Below are positions 42,478 through 50,925 of a stretch of 60,497 nt of DNA, piece by piece (the stretch's first letter is position 1; each line of letters starts with the position of its first letter). The DNA is from Flammeovirga aprica JL-4 (GTDB lineage Bacteria; Bacteroidota; Bacteroidia; Cytophagales; Flammeovirgaceae): contig NZ_JABANE010000057.1 of NCBI RefSeq assembly GCF_012844305.1, positions 1-60,497 on the forward strand, written 5' to 3'. The notes under the pieces were generated by a model that did not search any database, was not told the DNA's origin, and saw only the letters and a program-made list of their open reading frames with translations. A program made the position numbers and the translations under genes.

Positions 42478-43422
42478 ATGAAAGTACATTACGGTATAGA
42501 AAATTTCATCCCTTTAAAGAGGGCAACAGTAACAAGTGGTACTTTTGATGGTGTACACTATGGACATCAGCAGATCTTGGCACACCTTAGAGCGGTGGCA
42601 AAGGAAGATCAGTCAGAAACGGTATTAATTACTTTTTGGCCACACCCAAGGTTTACGATTCAGCCGGAGGAAGCTAAAAAATCACTGAAATTATTGACCA
42701 ACCTTGATGAAAAGATTGAACGATTGCAGTTGGAAGGTATTGATCATCTGATTGTAATTGAATTCAATGCAGAGTTCTCTCAAATGACTTCTATGGATTT
42801 TGTGAGAAAAATATTGATTGAAAAAATCAATACTACAAAGTTGGTAATTGGGTATGATCATCGTTTTGGCAGAAACCGTGAAGGAGGTTTCGAATACCTG
42901 AAAACACATCAAGATCAATTTGGTTTTGAAGTGGAAGAGATCACAAAACAAGAAATAGAAAATGCCGCGGTTAGCTCAACGGCAATTCGAAAAGCACTAT
43001 TGGAAGCCGGTGATGTTCAGTTGGCCGGTAAATATTTGTGTTACAATTATACTTTTGAAGGGACAGTAGTAGGTGGTAATAAAATCGGTAGAAAAATCGG
43101 TTTTCCTACAGCCAATATTCAGTTACAAGATCAATTCAAATTACTGCCAAAATCAGGGGTGTATGTAGTGAGAATTCAGGTAGGTGATGTATGGCACAAT
43201 GGTATGATGAATATTGGTAGGAGACCAACAGTAACAGAAGGAATTCAGCAGACAATCGAAGTCAATATTTTTGATTTTTCATCAGATATTTACGATCAGA
43301 AAGTCAAAGTGGAATTTGTAAACCACATTCGTGATGAGATGAAATTTGATGGGGTAGAAGCATTGATCGAACAACTTAATGCAGATAAGAAAGTTGCCCT
43401 ATCAATGCTATCAAAAGCTTAA
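42478..43422 (+). CDS. ribF: Bifunctional riboflavin kinase/FAD synthetase RibF
   Basis: A 314-aa protein. The N-terminal FAD synthetase domain has TSGTFDGVHYGHQQILAHL, LIGYDHRFG-like VIGYDHRFGRNREGG and AVSSTAIRKALLEAGD. The C-terminal riboflavin kinase domain has VGGNKIGRKIGFPTANIQ and MMNIGRRPTV. It converts riboflavin to FMN and FAD. It follows truB in the order common across bacteria, but the fold-back element separates them, so it needs its own promoter. Confidence 0.96.
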   Translation: MKVHYGIENFIPLKRATVTSGTFDGVHYGHQQILAHLRAVAKEDQSETVLITFWPHPRFTIQPEEAKKSLKLLTNLDEKIERLQLEGIDHLIVIEFNAEFSQMTSMDFVRKILIEKINTTKLVIGYDHRFGRNREGGFEYLKTHQDQFGFEVEEITKQEIENAAVSSTAIRKALLEAGDVQLAGKYLCYNYTFEGTVVGGNKIGRKIGFPTANIQLQDQFKLLPKSGVYVVRIQVGDVWHNGMMNIGRRPTVTEGIQQTIEVNIFDFSSDIYDQKVKVEFVNHIRDEMKFDGVEALIEQLNADKKVALSMLSKA

Positions 43423-43430
43423 ATGCTCTT

Positions 43431-44807
43431 TTATTGTTCTGTATTAAAAACAATCCATTTCTTTATTTCATCTAATAAAAAAGGAGAAAGTGTTTGCTCA
43501 ATTTGTCCGTACTCATTAGGTAATCCTGTTTCACATTTCTGAAAGAGGTGATTCAAGCCTTCTAGCTCTACAATTTTGAAATGTTTATTTCCAGCTTTCT
43601 GAAGAGCACTTTCAATTGCAGGCAAATTTTGAGAAGCCACGACTTGTACATCTTTTGAGCCATTCAAAGCCAATACAGGGCATTTCACCTTTTGGAAATA
43701 AGTGGCAGGGTCTAATCTGATAAATTCAGTAAACCAAGGGTTAGAAAGTGAGAGTGCAATATTGTGAATTTGCTTATCACTGACTTGGACGTTCAACTGA
43801 TGCTTGAAGTATTCTTTCAATCGATCATACAGAGGTTGCTCCTTTCTAACAATCATATCATAAGCTTCTCCAAATATTTTCTGATCTCTGGCTACTACAG
43901 CAGGAGGAACATTACTCTTTTCATCTATGACTTTCTTTTGCAAAAGCATTAGATCTTTGCCTTTCACTCCCGGACTAGCCATTAGTATTATAAAACCTAC
44001 TTGAGGTACTTTTTCATAAGTGATCGAAGCAACAATACCGCCTTCACTATGCCCTAATAAACCAATTTTCTGAGGATCTATATCTGTTCTTTTGGATAGG
44101 AAGTGAAATGCTTCTGCTACATCATCTGCAAAGTCATAAGTAGTTGAATTAGCAAACTCACCAGTAGATTTAGCAGTTCCTCTATCATCAAACCTTAATA
44201 CTGCAAAACCACTTCTTGTTAGTTGGTCAGCCAATAGTAGGAAAGGTTTGTGCCCCAATATTTCATGATTTCTATCTTGTGGACCACTTCCTGTTATTAA
44301 AATTACAGCGGGGTATTTTTTATTTTCCTTAGGTCGTGTAAGTGTTCCGCTGAGCGTAACATTTCCATTTTGAAAGGTAACGTTAGTAGAGATATAAGGA
44401 AATGGAGCTTGAGGTTCCTGAGGTTTAGGTTTACCAAGGATAACCTCTAAACTTTTCTTTAAATGAAGTGGAAGAGAGGCTCCAGCTTGCTGAAATGTTC
44501 CCTCTATATTGTCATCGTCTAACACGTTGCCTACGTATTTGATACCGAGGTTAGGAAGTTCAATAGTCAGAAAAGGATTTTGGTAAGTTATACTGTGAAT
44601 AGGAATGCCTTTTCCACCTTGTTCAGGTACATCCATTGTTCCAGAAAAACGGTTGTTATCATGTTTAATATGAAAAATAACAGTCAGTTTTCCAGTGGGG
44701 ATTTCTAGTTCGCCTTTCCATGGACCTACAAGATTTTGAGCCATAATTGTACTATTGAAAAGAAAAAGCAACAATAAAATAGTTGCAGAAATGAAGCTTT
44801 TTTTCAT
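43431..44807 (-). CDS. Secreted alpha/beta hydrolase (S9/S33-like)
   Basis: The 458-aa protein has a signal peptide (FISATILLLLFLFNSTIMAQ). An N-terminal beta domain of about 120 residues follows (GPWKGELEIPTGKLTVIFHI). The alpha/beta hydrolase domain has ILITGSGPQDRNHEI (oxyanion region), RFDDRGTAKSTGEF and GLLGHSEGGIVASI (nucleophile Ser), with a late LNGSKDVQVVASQNLPAI and EGLNHLFQ supplying the Asp and His. It is likely an exported esterase or aminopeptidase; substrate not deducible. It converges on ribF with 8 bp between stops. Confidence 0.85.
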   Translation of the reverse strand: MKKSFISATILLLLFLFNSTIMAQNLVGPWKGELEIPTGKLTVIFHIKHDNNRFSGTMDVPEQGGKGIPIHSITYQNPFLTIELPNLGIKYVGNVLDDDNIEGTFQQAGASLPLHLKKSLEVILGKPKPQEPQAPFPYISTNVTFQNGNVTLSGTLTRPKENKKYPAVILITGSGPQDRNHEILGHKPFLLLADQLTRSGFAVLRFDDRGTAKSTGEFANSTTYDFADDVAEAFHFLSKRTDIDPQKIGLLGHSEGGIVASITYEKVPQVGFIILMASPGVKGKDLMLLQKKVIDEKSNVPPAVVARDQKIFGEAYDMIVRKEQPLYDRLKEYFKHQLNVQVSDKQIHNIALSLSNPWFTEFIRLDPATYFQKVKCPVLALNGSKDVQVVASQNLPAIESALQKAGNKHFKIVELEGLNHLFQKCETGLPNEYGQIEQTLSPFLLDEIKKWIVFNTEQ

Positions 44808-44946
44808 GTTGTTATTTAATTGGTAATGAATATTTTATATGTGCATATCGAAAATATTCTTATTTAAAAATGATTATTTATTCACATTGAGGAAATATAG
44901 TATTGTGTACCCCTGAAAATTGGATCATTTAATTATTTAATTAAAT

Positions 44947-44976
44947 TTTGTGAAGTAACTAAAAATGCTATATTTG
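44947..44976 (+). promoter_or_regulatory. Promoter of the 39-aa membrane microprotein
   Basis: TTTG (44947-44950), an 18-nt spacer, and TATATTTG (44969-44976), a perfect -7 box. The expected start near 44983 leaves a leader of about 33 nt before the ATG at 45016. Confidence 0.55.
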
Positions 44977-45015
44977 TAAATATATGTAAATAATTGTAAT
45001 TAAACGTGACTGACT

Positions 45016-45135
45016 ATGGTACATCAAATTAAAAAATTGTTGACAAGTCATAGCTATTTTGGATTAGGTCTATTTTTAGGATTACTGTTAGGTTATTTTT
45101 TAGCATTTGTCGTAGTAAGCTTTTATTTAAATTAG
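45016..45135 (+). CDS. 39-aa single-span membrane microprotein
   Basis: ATG at 45016, TAG at 45133-45135. The protein begins MVHQIKKLLTSHSYFGLG and continues into one hydrophobic, Gly-rich span (LGLFLGLLLGYFLAFVVV), ending FYLN. A basic N-terminus before a single helix predicts N-in topology. The helix has Gly every four to five residues, suited to helix packing. A good promoter lies at the right distance, and the gene just fits between the hydrolase start and the dinB stop. Function unknown; it could be a regulator of a membrane complex. Confidence 0.55.
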   Translation: MVHQIKKLLTSHSYFGLGLFLGLLLGYFLAFVVVSFYLN

Positions 45136-45139
45136 AGTA

Positions 45140-46213
45140 TTAAAAAAGTTTCAACTGCTCGTGTGAACTTTGTTGTTCATCATCATTACTACTAAAATTA
45201 CTCACGCTGATACCTAATAATCTTACATTGAACTTCTGTGGCTCAAGTTCATCCAGAAGATGATAAGACTCTTGTAGTAGAAAATTATAGTTGATAATTC
45301 TTTTTTCAAAAGTCTTACTCTTAGTATGCGATTCAAAATTGTGAAGCTTAACTTTTACAGTTAAAGTTTTACCGTACTTATTAGCACTTGTGATTCTATT
45401 CCAGAGAATTTCAGCAATTCTATTCAAGTGCTTTTTCATTGTACCCACATCGGCTATGTCCTTTGAGAAGGTGCGTTCTGCACCAATTGATTTTCTTTCA
45501 CGGGAGGGTTTTACTTTCCTATTGTCGATACCTCTCACAATATGATAGTAGAACTTTCCACTTTTACCGAAAGTATCAATAAGATGTTCTAAAGGCCATT
45601 TTTTAAGATCACTCCCTTTAAAAATCCCTAATTTCTTCATTTTCTCAGCCGTTACACTGCCTATTCCATAGAATCGGTCAATCTGCAGTTTTTCTAAAAA
45701 CTCAATTGCCTCTTCTGGCAGAATTACGGCGATTCCATTCGGTTTATTGATATCTGAAGCGGTTTTAGCAAGGAACTTATTGTAGGACACACCAGCACTT
45801 GCAGTTAAATTCAGTGTATCACTAATTTTTTTTCTGATTTCCTCTGCAATCTGAATCGCAGAGCCAATCCCTTTTTTGTTCTCGGTAACATCCAAATAAG
45901 CCTCATCCAAAGACAAGGGTTCTACAAGGTCTGTGTATTCATAGAAGATTTTCCTTATTTGTTCTGATACCGCTTTATAAACATGAAACCTTGACTTAGT
46001 GAAAATAATCTGTGGGCACTTTCTGTAAGCCAAAGAAGAGGGCATGGCAGATCTGACTCCAAATTTACGAGCTTCATAACTTGCCGCCGCAACTACACCT
46101 CTTTCTCTACTTCCCCCAACAGCTACAGGCTTACCTCTAAGGTGAGGAAAGTCTCTCTGTTCAATAGAAGCAAAGAAGGCGTCCATATCAATATGAATGA
46201 TTTTTCTGCTCAT
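45140..46213 (-). CDS. dinB: DNA polymerase IV DinB
   Basis: The 357-aa Y-family polymerase has IHIDMDAFFASIEQRD (metal-binding Asps), GGSRERGVVAAASYEAR, the catalytic SLDEAYLDVTENKKGIGSA, FGSVTAEKM-like FYGIGSVTAEKMKKLGI (helix-hairpin-helix) and a C-terminal little-finger domain. The end QQSSHEQLKLF fits a beta-clamp-binding motif (QLKLF). It carries out error-prone translesion synthesis. Its start overlaps the glycosyltransferase stop by 4 bp. Confidence 0.95.
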   Translation of the reverse strand: MSRKIIHIDMDAFFASIEQRDFPHLRGKPVAVGGSRERGVVAAASYEARKFGVRSAMPSSLAYRKCPQIIFTKSRFHVYKAVSEQIRKIFYEYTDLVEPLSLDEAYLDVTENKKGIGSAIQIAEEIRKKISDTLNLTASAGVSYNKFLAKTASDINKPNGIAVILPEEAIEFLEKLQIDRFYGIGSVTAEKMKKLGIFKGSDLKKWPLEHLIDTFGKSGKFYYHIVRGIDNRKVKPSRERKSIGAERTFSKDIADVGTMKKHLNRIAEILWNRITSANKYGKTLTVKVKLHNFESHTKSKTFEKRIINYNFLLQESYHLLDELEPQKFNVRLLGISVSNFSSNDDEQQSSHEQLKLF

Positions 46214-47148
46214 TTAAATTTTAAGGGTTTGGGACGGCTGCCATAATTATTAGAATACTTTGGTATCTTGAAAATCAAGTGGGGGAGTAAATTCCAATAC
46301 GTTTTTATCAGAAGCTTGTTGTATTTTTTATCACTAATGGGTAAAAGTGAAAGAACAAGCCATTGAGGAAAATAAAACAAATAAGTGGAAAGAACATAAA
46401 GAATGTACTTTCTATAACCATACTTATACCATTTTAATGCATCTGAAAGGTGCATCTGACTGAAAGAGGTTTGTTCATTTTTTGAACTGCTATTTGTATA
46501 GTGTAAAACCTTGTTTTCAGTATCGATATAAAAGATTTTTCCCTTTAGCCGATGAGTAAAAAACTCAATATCTTCTCCATATAAGAAAAAGTCAGGATCA
46601 AAACCTTTCACTTCATCAAATAAGGACCTTTTCATCATAAAATACGCTCCAGAAATTGCCGTGATGTTTTTGAGTTTTCTCTCTCCCATAAGCTTATAAG
46701 CAAAAGGGCTTTGGAGCAAATAATCTTTTATGTGATCCGTTTGATGAAAGAAGTAATAAGGAAATTGAAGTTCTTCTTTTTGATCATCGATTTGTACAAC
46801 ACTTACAACATCTACTTTTTCACTTTCTAAGGAATTAATATGCGTTTCCAATAAATTTGAAGTGATAAAAAGGTCACTATTAATGAAAACTAAATACTTT
46901 CCTTTTGCTTGTTTAGCACCGTAATTATTTGCTCTGCCAAATCCTTCATTTTGAATCTTATGGTAAATGATTTGTGGGAATCGGGATAGAAATTCCTTCT
47001 TATCACAAGAGTCTTCAGAATTATCAATCAATAGTATTTCTGCCTGAAAAGTAACATTAGATAATGCCTCTTCAACATGTTTTAGACACTTTAAAGTGAT
47101 CTCCAAAGTATCGTGATTAATGATAATTATAGATAAAAGTGGGGGCAA
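46210..47148 (-). CDS. Family 2 glycosyltransferase
   Basis: The 312-aa GT-A enzyme has LSIIIINHDTLEITLKCLKH, ILLIDNSEDS, NEGFGRANNYGAKQAKGKYL and FINSDLFITSN (DxD-like NSD). ISGAYFMMKRSLFDEVKGFD and LYGEDIEFFTHRLK follow. This is the rhamnosyltransferase-like GT2 pattern for envelope polysaccharides. The C-terminal region has hydrophobic segments (YILYVLSTYLFYFPQWLVLS), so it is probably membrane-associated. It overlaps dinB by ATGA; the pairing with a polymerase looks fortuitous. Confidence 0.88.
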   Translation of the reverse strand: MPPLLSIIIINHDTLEITLKCLKHVEEALSNVTFQAEILLIDNSEDSCDKKEFLSRFPQIIYHKIQNEGFGRANNYGAKQAKGKYLVFINSDLFITSNLLETHINSLESEKVDVVSVVQIDDQKEELQFPYYFFHQTDHIKDYLLQSPFAYKLMGERKLKNITAISGAYFMMKRSLFDEVKGFDPDFFLYGEDIEFFTHRLKGKIFYIDTENKVLHYTNSSSKNEQTSFSQMHLSDALKWYKYGYRKYILYVLSTYLFYFPQWLVLSLLPISDKKYNKLLIKTYWNLLPHLIFKIPKYSNNYGSRPKPLKFK

Positions 47149-47165
47149 ATTTTAATCCTTATTTG

Positions 47166-47696
47166 TTAATCAAAATAGCGAACATCATAGCTTTTAGATA
47201 CAAATTCAATAGTTTCCAAGTCCGCCATTTTATTCACATATACAGACATCACAAAGAAGATATTGGCCATTGTATTCAATAAATCAGGCACGAGTCCATC
47301 CACTTTAACATCTTCAAATTTTGCAATTTTATAAGCCCATCTCGTAGAACTCTTACTTTTCGAACGGCAAAGGTTCAACATACCCGAAAGCTCATTGCCC
47401 AAAGGAAGGCTGAACATTTTCGTTTCTTTCTCTACCATAGCCTGATATTTATCATGAATACCGATAGCCTTGTCAATATCCTCTTCCGTAACTGCTAAAT
47501 TCCCTCTAATTGATCCATTGACATGATAAGCCATTTCACAAAGCCAAATAAGTTCTTTTTTCATTTCAGGAAATTGACCTGCTTTTGAATAGGCATACCC
47601 AATATGACTTGCTAGTGAATCTGTTTCTATTTCAAAATCGCATTTAAAACTTGTTTCCTTTAGGTAAGGATAACACATTCTAACTTTTTTACTCAT
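47166..47696 (-). CDS. Degenerate PduO-like (cobalamin adenosyltransferase-fold) protein
   Basis: A 176-aa, largely helical protein. The C-terminal half, FSLPLGNELSGMLNLCRSKS, KSSTRWAYKIAKF and LVPDLLNTMANIFFVMSVYV, follows the PduO pattern (Phe-x-LPGGS, Arg-rich helix, LNRLSDLLF). The N-terminal TKTGDDGTT ATP-binding motif is missing, replaced by MCYPYLKETSFKCDFEIETD. So it is a paralogue that may bind but probably does not adenosylate cobalamin. An AdoCbl-dependent reductase is encoded at 26428. It could also be an unrelated four-helix bundle; moderate certainty. Confidence 0.5.
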   Translation of the reverse strand: MSKKVRMCYPYLKETSFKCDFEIETDSLASHIGYAYSKAGQFPEMKKELIWLCEMAYHVNGSIRGNLAVTEEDIDKAIGIHDKYQAMVEKETKMFSLPLGNELSGMLNLCRSKSKSSTRWAYKIAKFEDVKVDGLVPDLLNTMANIFFVMSVYVNKMADLETIEFVSKSYDVRYFD

Positions 47697-47907
47697 GATA
47701 ATGAATTTAATTAAGGTGATTGATTTTGAACAAAAATACCGCCTTATTTTTACTAGAAAAATGATAGTGATTTGTTTCTTGAAATAAGTAGAAGTGTCAC
47801 AGTTGTGTTGTTTGTTTTTGTTTAGTGAAAAAAATCTAATTAACTGATTTTGTGAATTAATTCTGATTCTTACTGACTTATTTTGTAAGATATTAAACTA
47901 AATAAAA

Positions 47908-48264
47908 ATGAGAAAATTAGCATTAATTCTGATTACCTTATCCGCTCTTGCCTCTTGCTCCAATGATGTTGCACCACTAGGTGGGAACTTTGATAAACCT
48001 CTTTACACGGAAAGTAAAGATACTTTGTATGTTTTTTATTCGAATACCAACTTCGAAGCTTACATAAAATCAACAAATCAGTTTGTAAAAGGAGCATGGA
48101 ATTACGAGTCTGTTTCTACTGATGGATCTCAAACGATATTGAGTGCTTCGGGTTTGAAACGTAAAGCTTGTGATGGAATAGCACTTTCCGCTTTTCCACT
48201 TACAGAAGTTTCGATTAACGCTCTTGAAGTTGCTCCTTGGGAAGAGTTTGTTACTTGTGAGTAG
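47908..48264 (+). CDS. Small lipoprotein of unknown function
   Basis: The 118-aa protein has a lipoprotein signal (MRKLALILITLSALASCSND, lipobox LASC). A mostly beta C-terminal domain follows, with paired Cys (RKACDGIA and FVTCE) that could form a disulfide. No family is recognised. Transcription ends at a hairpin just downstream. Confidence 0.65.
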   Translation: MRKLALILITLSALASCSNDVAPLGGNFDKPLYTESKDTLYVFYSNTNFEAYIKSTNQFVKGAWNYESVSTDGSQTILSASGLKRKACDGIALSAFPLTEVSINALEVAPWEEFVTCE

Positions 48265-48276
48265 ATGATCAATAGT

Positions 48277-48316
48277 AAAAAGTCCCATTTAGGTTAGATA
48301 TCTAGGTGGGACTTTC
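48277..48316 (+). terminator. Intrinsic terminator after the small lipoprotein gene
   Basis: AAAGTCCCA near 48279 pairs with TGGGACTTT near 48308, forming a hairpin with a 20-nt loop and ending in T-rich sequence. Confidence 0.65.
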
Positions 48317-48448
48317 TGTAGAAGCGTAGCCTTGCTACGCTCGTATGAGTGAAAAATAAACTTTGAAGTTTTTTGTGGGCTTCAATGATATACAGTTGTC
48401 AATATCTTATTTTATTAAGTTATTGCGTAGCAGGCTACGCTTCTACAT
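48317..48448. repeat. Inverted REP pair (BIME-like, 132 bp)
   Basis: The left end reads GTAG, two bases, then the hairpin GCGTAGC-CTT-GCTACGC (48323-48339 or so). The right end is the mirror: GCGTAGC-AG-GCTACGC, two bases, then CTAC. GTAG followed by a perfect 7-bp hairpin is the hallmark of REP sequences handled by RAYT (TnpA_REP) transposases. The arms of 24 and 23 nt differ by one base in the loop. No RAYT gene is in the window. Confidence 0.7.
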
Positions 48449-48451
48449 AAG

Positions 48452-48502
48452 CATAAAGCTCTTTCCTCTACAAGTCATGCAAAGAAAAGAGCTTTCTATA
48501 TA
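48452..48502 (-). terminator. Intrinsic terminator of porZ
   Basis: On the minus strand AAAGCTCTTT pairs with AAAGAGCTTT around a longer loop, just beyond the porZ stop. The T-tract is modest. Confidence 0.6.
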
Positions 48503-48518
48503 TTAAGTTTTTAGAGAT

Positions 48519-50747
48519 CTATCGTATCACTGCAAACTTTCCTACATTTTTCTCAACACCATCAAGGTCAGTAGCGAAAATAAAATAGACTCCTGTAGCA
48601 GGTTTTGTACCACTGTCCAATCTTAGATTCCAAGAAGTACTGCCTCCATAAGATTTTCCATCCCAAACAATATTTCCAGCGGTGTCAGTGATTTTTACAC
48701 TAGCATTATCCACCAATCCGTTGATTGTTAAAACACCATTATAATTTGGTCTTACGGGACTTGGGAAAACTGTAATTTTATCAATGCTTTTGGAAGGTTC
48801 TGTAGCATCTGATCGGTAGGAAACAACTCCATTATCAGTGCCAATAAAGACTTCTCCTGTTTTGGGTTGAATACCAATTGTTTTTACTTCATTGGAAAGA
48901 ATCGGTGAGTTTTCTTGTGTAAAATATTCAAATAATTGACCACCGTCTTTGCTGAAAAGCCATAAACCATTGCCGGTGCCAACCCATTTTCTATTACCGC
49001 CATCAATTCCATAACTCAACACTCTTTCTCCTCTTAATAGTGGAAAACCATCATAACGAGGTAGTGCTACTGAAAATTCATTGACTTCCGAAGGAGAGAA
49101 ACCAAAATACTCTGCACTTCCATCTTCGGTGCCAATCCACATACTTCCGCTGTTATCCAATTGGATTGTAAATACGGTATTCGAAGGAAGCCCACCACTG
49201 GTATTGTCTGTCGTTAAAAAGCGAGTACTGCCTTCTTTGTATGTAAGCAGGCGGTTATTTTCTAAAACAAACCAAACATCATCCTGAGTAGAGTTTTGAG
49301 TGACCGTAGCAGGAGAACTTAAGCTATTATTTCTTGTGTGTATCCATTTCCCTTCAGTGTCTTTTATGTGAACATAAAACTGTGAACTTGTCCATAAGTT
49401 GCCATAAAAATCAATGGAGAGTGATTTTAAGTTGGCTTCTGTTCTTCCCTCCACTAAGAAAGGAGTTTTGATTAATTCAAAAGAGTTATCATTAAGGTTA
49501 AATGCCAAAAGGCCATCGCCATTACTGGCAAAGTAAATGATGTTCTCAAATGCATTAAAAGCTATGCCGTAAAAAGGAGCTGTGGCAGGAATTGTTGTTA
49601 CTGAAGTTCTATTTTGTGAAGTATAATTGGTCCATTGCCCATTTTCAAAAATAGAGAAACTACCTACAGTGACATTAGGGTCGTCAGTAGAAGGGATCAT
49701 CACAATTTTTTCGTTGGCATTAATGATTTGTCTTGCTACGGGAAATAAAGGCCCAGAAGGAGCGTACCCTTGAATCTCGTTTCCATTTGCTGAAATTGAG
49801 ATCAAACCATTGGTATTATCTGCTATCCAAGCATTCCCATTTTCGTCATCCAAAAGCTGTCTAGGTGCAGGAACTTTAGGATCAGAATAGGTCGAAACCT
49901 GATCTTGTTCATCAATACGGTAAATCTCATCTTCTCCCACAAGTGTGATGTCATCTCCCCAAAAGTCAAGAAGGTAGACTGTTGTGGTGTAATTGAACAC
50001 GGTGGAAGAAGCATCATTTGTATATTTTTTTAAAGCATTATCTTGATCATTGGTATAATAAAGTGAATTGCCAGCCCATAATATTGATCTTGTAGAGAAA
50101 GTTGAGGAAGGTACAATCAAGTGCCAGTTATTAAAATCTTGTTTATTGACATTGGGATCTGAAGAGGCACTTTTAATGCCTTCATTGGAAGCAATATAAA
50201 GAGAGTCGTCACTGATAGTAATATCAAAAACAGCATTTTCACTACCGTTTTGACCAATAAAATCATATGTTTCTTCAATCGTAAAATTATCTGTATTGAT
50301 TTTAGCTACACCAAAACTTGCACAAACATATAAATATCGTCCATCTACTCTCAGACCATAAAATGCCTTATTCGGGTAAGAGGTGTTGAGTAGGGTTCTC
50401 ATATTTACAATTTCATCATCGGTTATGAAATCCAAGTTACCATTGGCATAAAGTACTATCAATTGATCTGAGGAAGTGGCATAACCTAGTGCTAGAATAT
50501 TAGTGTCACTTAATCCGTCATCTTTCGTAAGTGTTGTGATAATGCTGTTGTTTCTACCATAAGAAAACAGTGCATTATTGGAAGCACAGTAAACTTCATT
50601 GTCAGTGATGGCTACAGAATGAGCATTACTGAAGTTGAGGTGAGAACGCCATGTTTTCGTTGGAATGTTCTGTGCTCCAGCAAAATTGAAAGAAAAGATA
50701 AATAAAATTAGTACATTAAATAATGTAACTTGAAAAAATGATCTCAT
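48519..50747 (-). CDS. porZ: Type IX secretion system component PorZ
   Basis: The 742-aa exported protein has a signal peptide (LFNVLILFIFSFNFAGAQ). Two seven-bladed propellers follow, starting WRSHLNFSNAHSVAITDNEV, with repeats such as GLSDTNILALGY and SGGLPSNTVFTIQLDNSGSM. A C-terminal T9SS sorting domain has VFPSPVRPNYNGVLTI and ends GKFAVIR. This order matches PorZ, which in Porphyromonas delivers anionic LPS to the T9SS sortase on the cell surface. It supports the presence of cargo such as the S8 protease here. Monocistronic. Confidence 0.85.
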   Translation of the reverse strand: MRSFFQVTLFNVLILFIFSFNFAGAQNIPTKTWRSHLNFSNAHSVAITDNEVYCASNNALFSYGRNNSIITTLTKDDGLSDTNILALGYATSSDQLIVLYANGNLDFITDDEIVNMRTLLNTSYPNKAFYGLRVDGRYLYVCASFGVAKINTDNFTIEETYDFIGQNGSENAVFDITISDDSLYIASNEGIKSASSDPNVNKQDFNNWHLIVPSSTFSTRSILWAGNSLYYTNDQDNALKKYTNDASSTVFNYTTTVYLLDFWGDDITLVGEDEIYRIDEQDQVSTYSDPKVPAPRQLLDDENGNAWIADNTNGLISISANGNEIQGYAPSGPLFPVARQIINANEKIVMIPSTDDPNVTVGSFSIFENGQWTNYTSQNRTSVTTIPATAPFYGIAFNAFENIIYFASNGDGLLAFNLNDNSFELIKTPFLVEGRTEANLKSLSIDFYGNLWTSSQFYVHIKDTEGKWIHTRNNSLSSPATVTQNSTQDDVWFVLENNRLLTYKEGSTRFLTTDNTSGGLPSNTVFTIQLDNSGSMWIGTEDGSAEYFGFSPSEVNEFSVALPRYDGFPLLRGERVLSYGIDGGNRKWVGTGNGLWLFSKDGGQLFEYFTQENSPILSNEVKTIGIQPKTGEVFIGTDNGVVSYRSDATEPSKSIDKITVFPSPVRPNYNGVLTINGLVDNASVKITDTAGNIVWDGKSYGGSTSWNLRLDSGTKPATGVYFIFATDLDGVEKNVGKFAVIR

Positions 50748-50862
50748 GAAGAATATTGATGTTTAGAATTAGCAAGATAATAATCTGTTAACACTAAACT
50801 TTGAAAAATCCCGAAAATTTAAAAAAAACTAATTTACGCAAACGGTTGAAATTTTTTTCAGC

Positions 50863-50893
50863 TTTTGAATGACCATAAATCAAATTATGTTTG
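50863..50893 (+). promoter_or_regulatory. Promoter of the GH13 amylase gene
   Basis: TTTG (50863-50866), a 19-nt spacer, TATGTTTG (50886-50893). This matches the Bacteroidota vegetative promoter at every defined position. The leader would be about 25-30 nt. Confidence 0.8.
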
Positions 50894-50925
50894 TGTTAAA
50901 TGAAAAATAGCAGAATATCGTAAGT

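Noticed and set aside
48317..48448. Start of a CRISPR array
   Set aside because: Only two units, in inverted rather than direct orientation, each a self-hairpin; no cas genes nearby.
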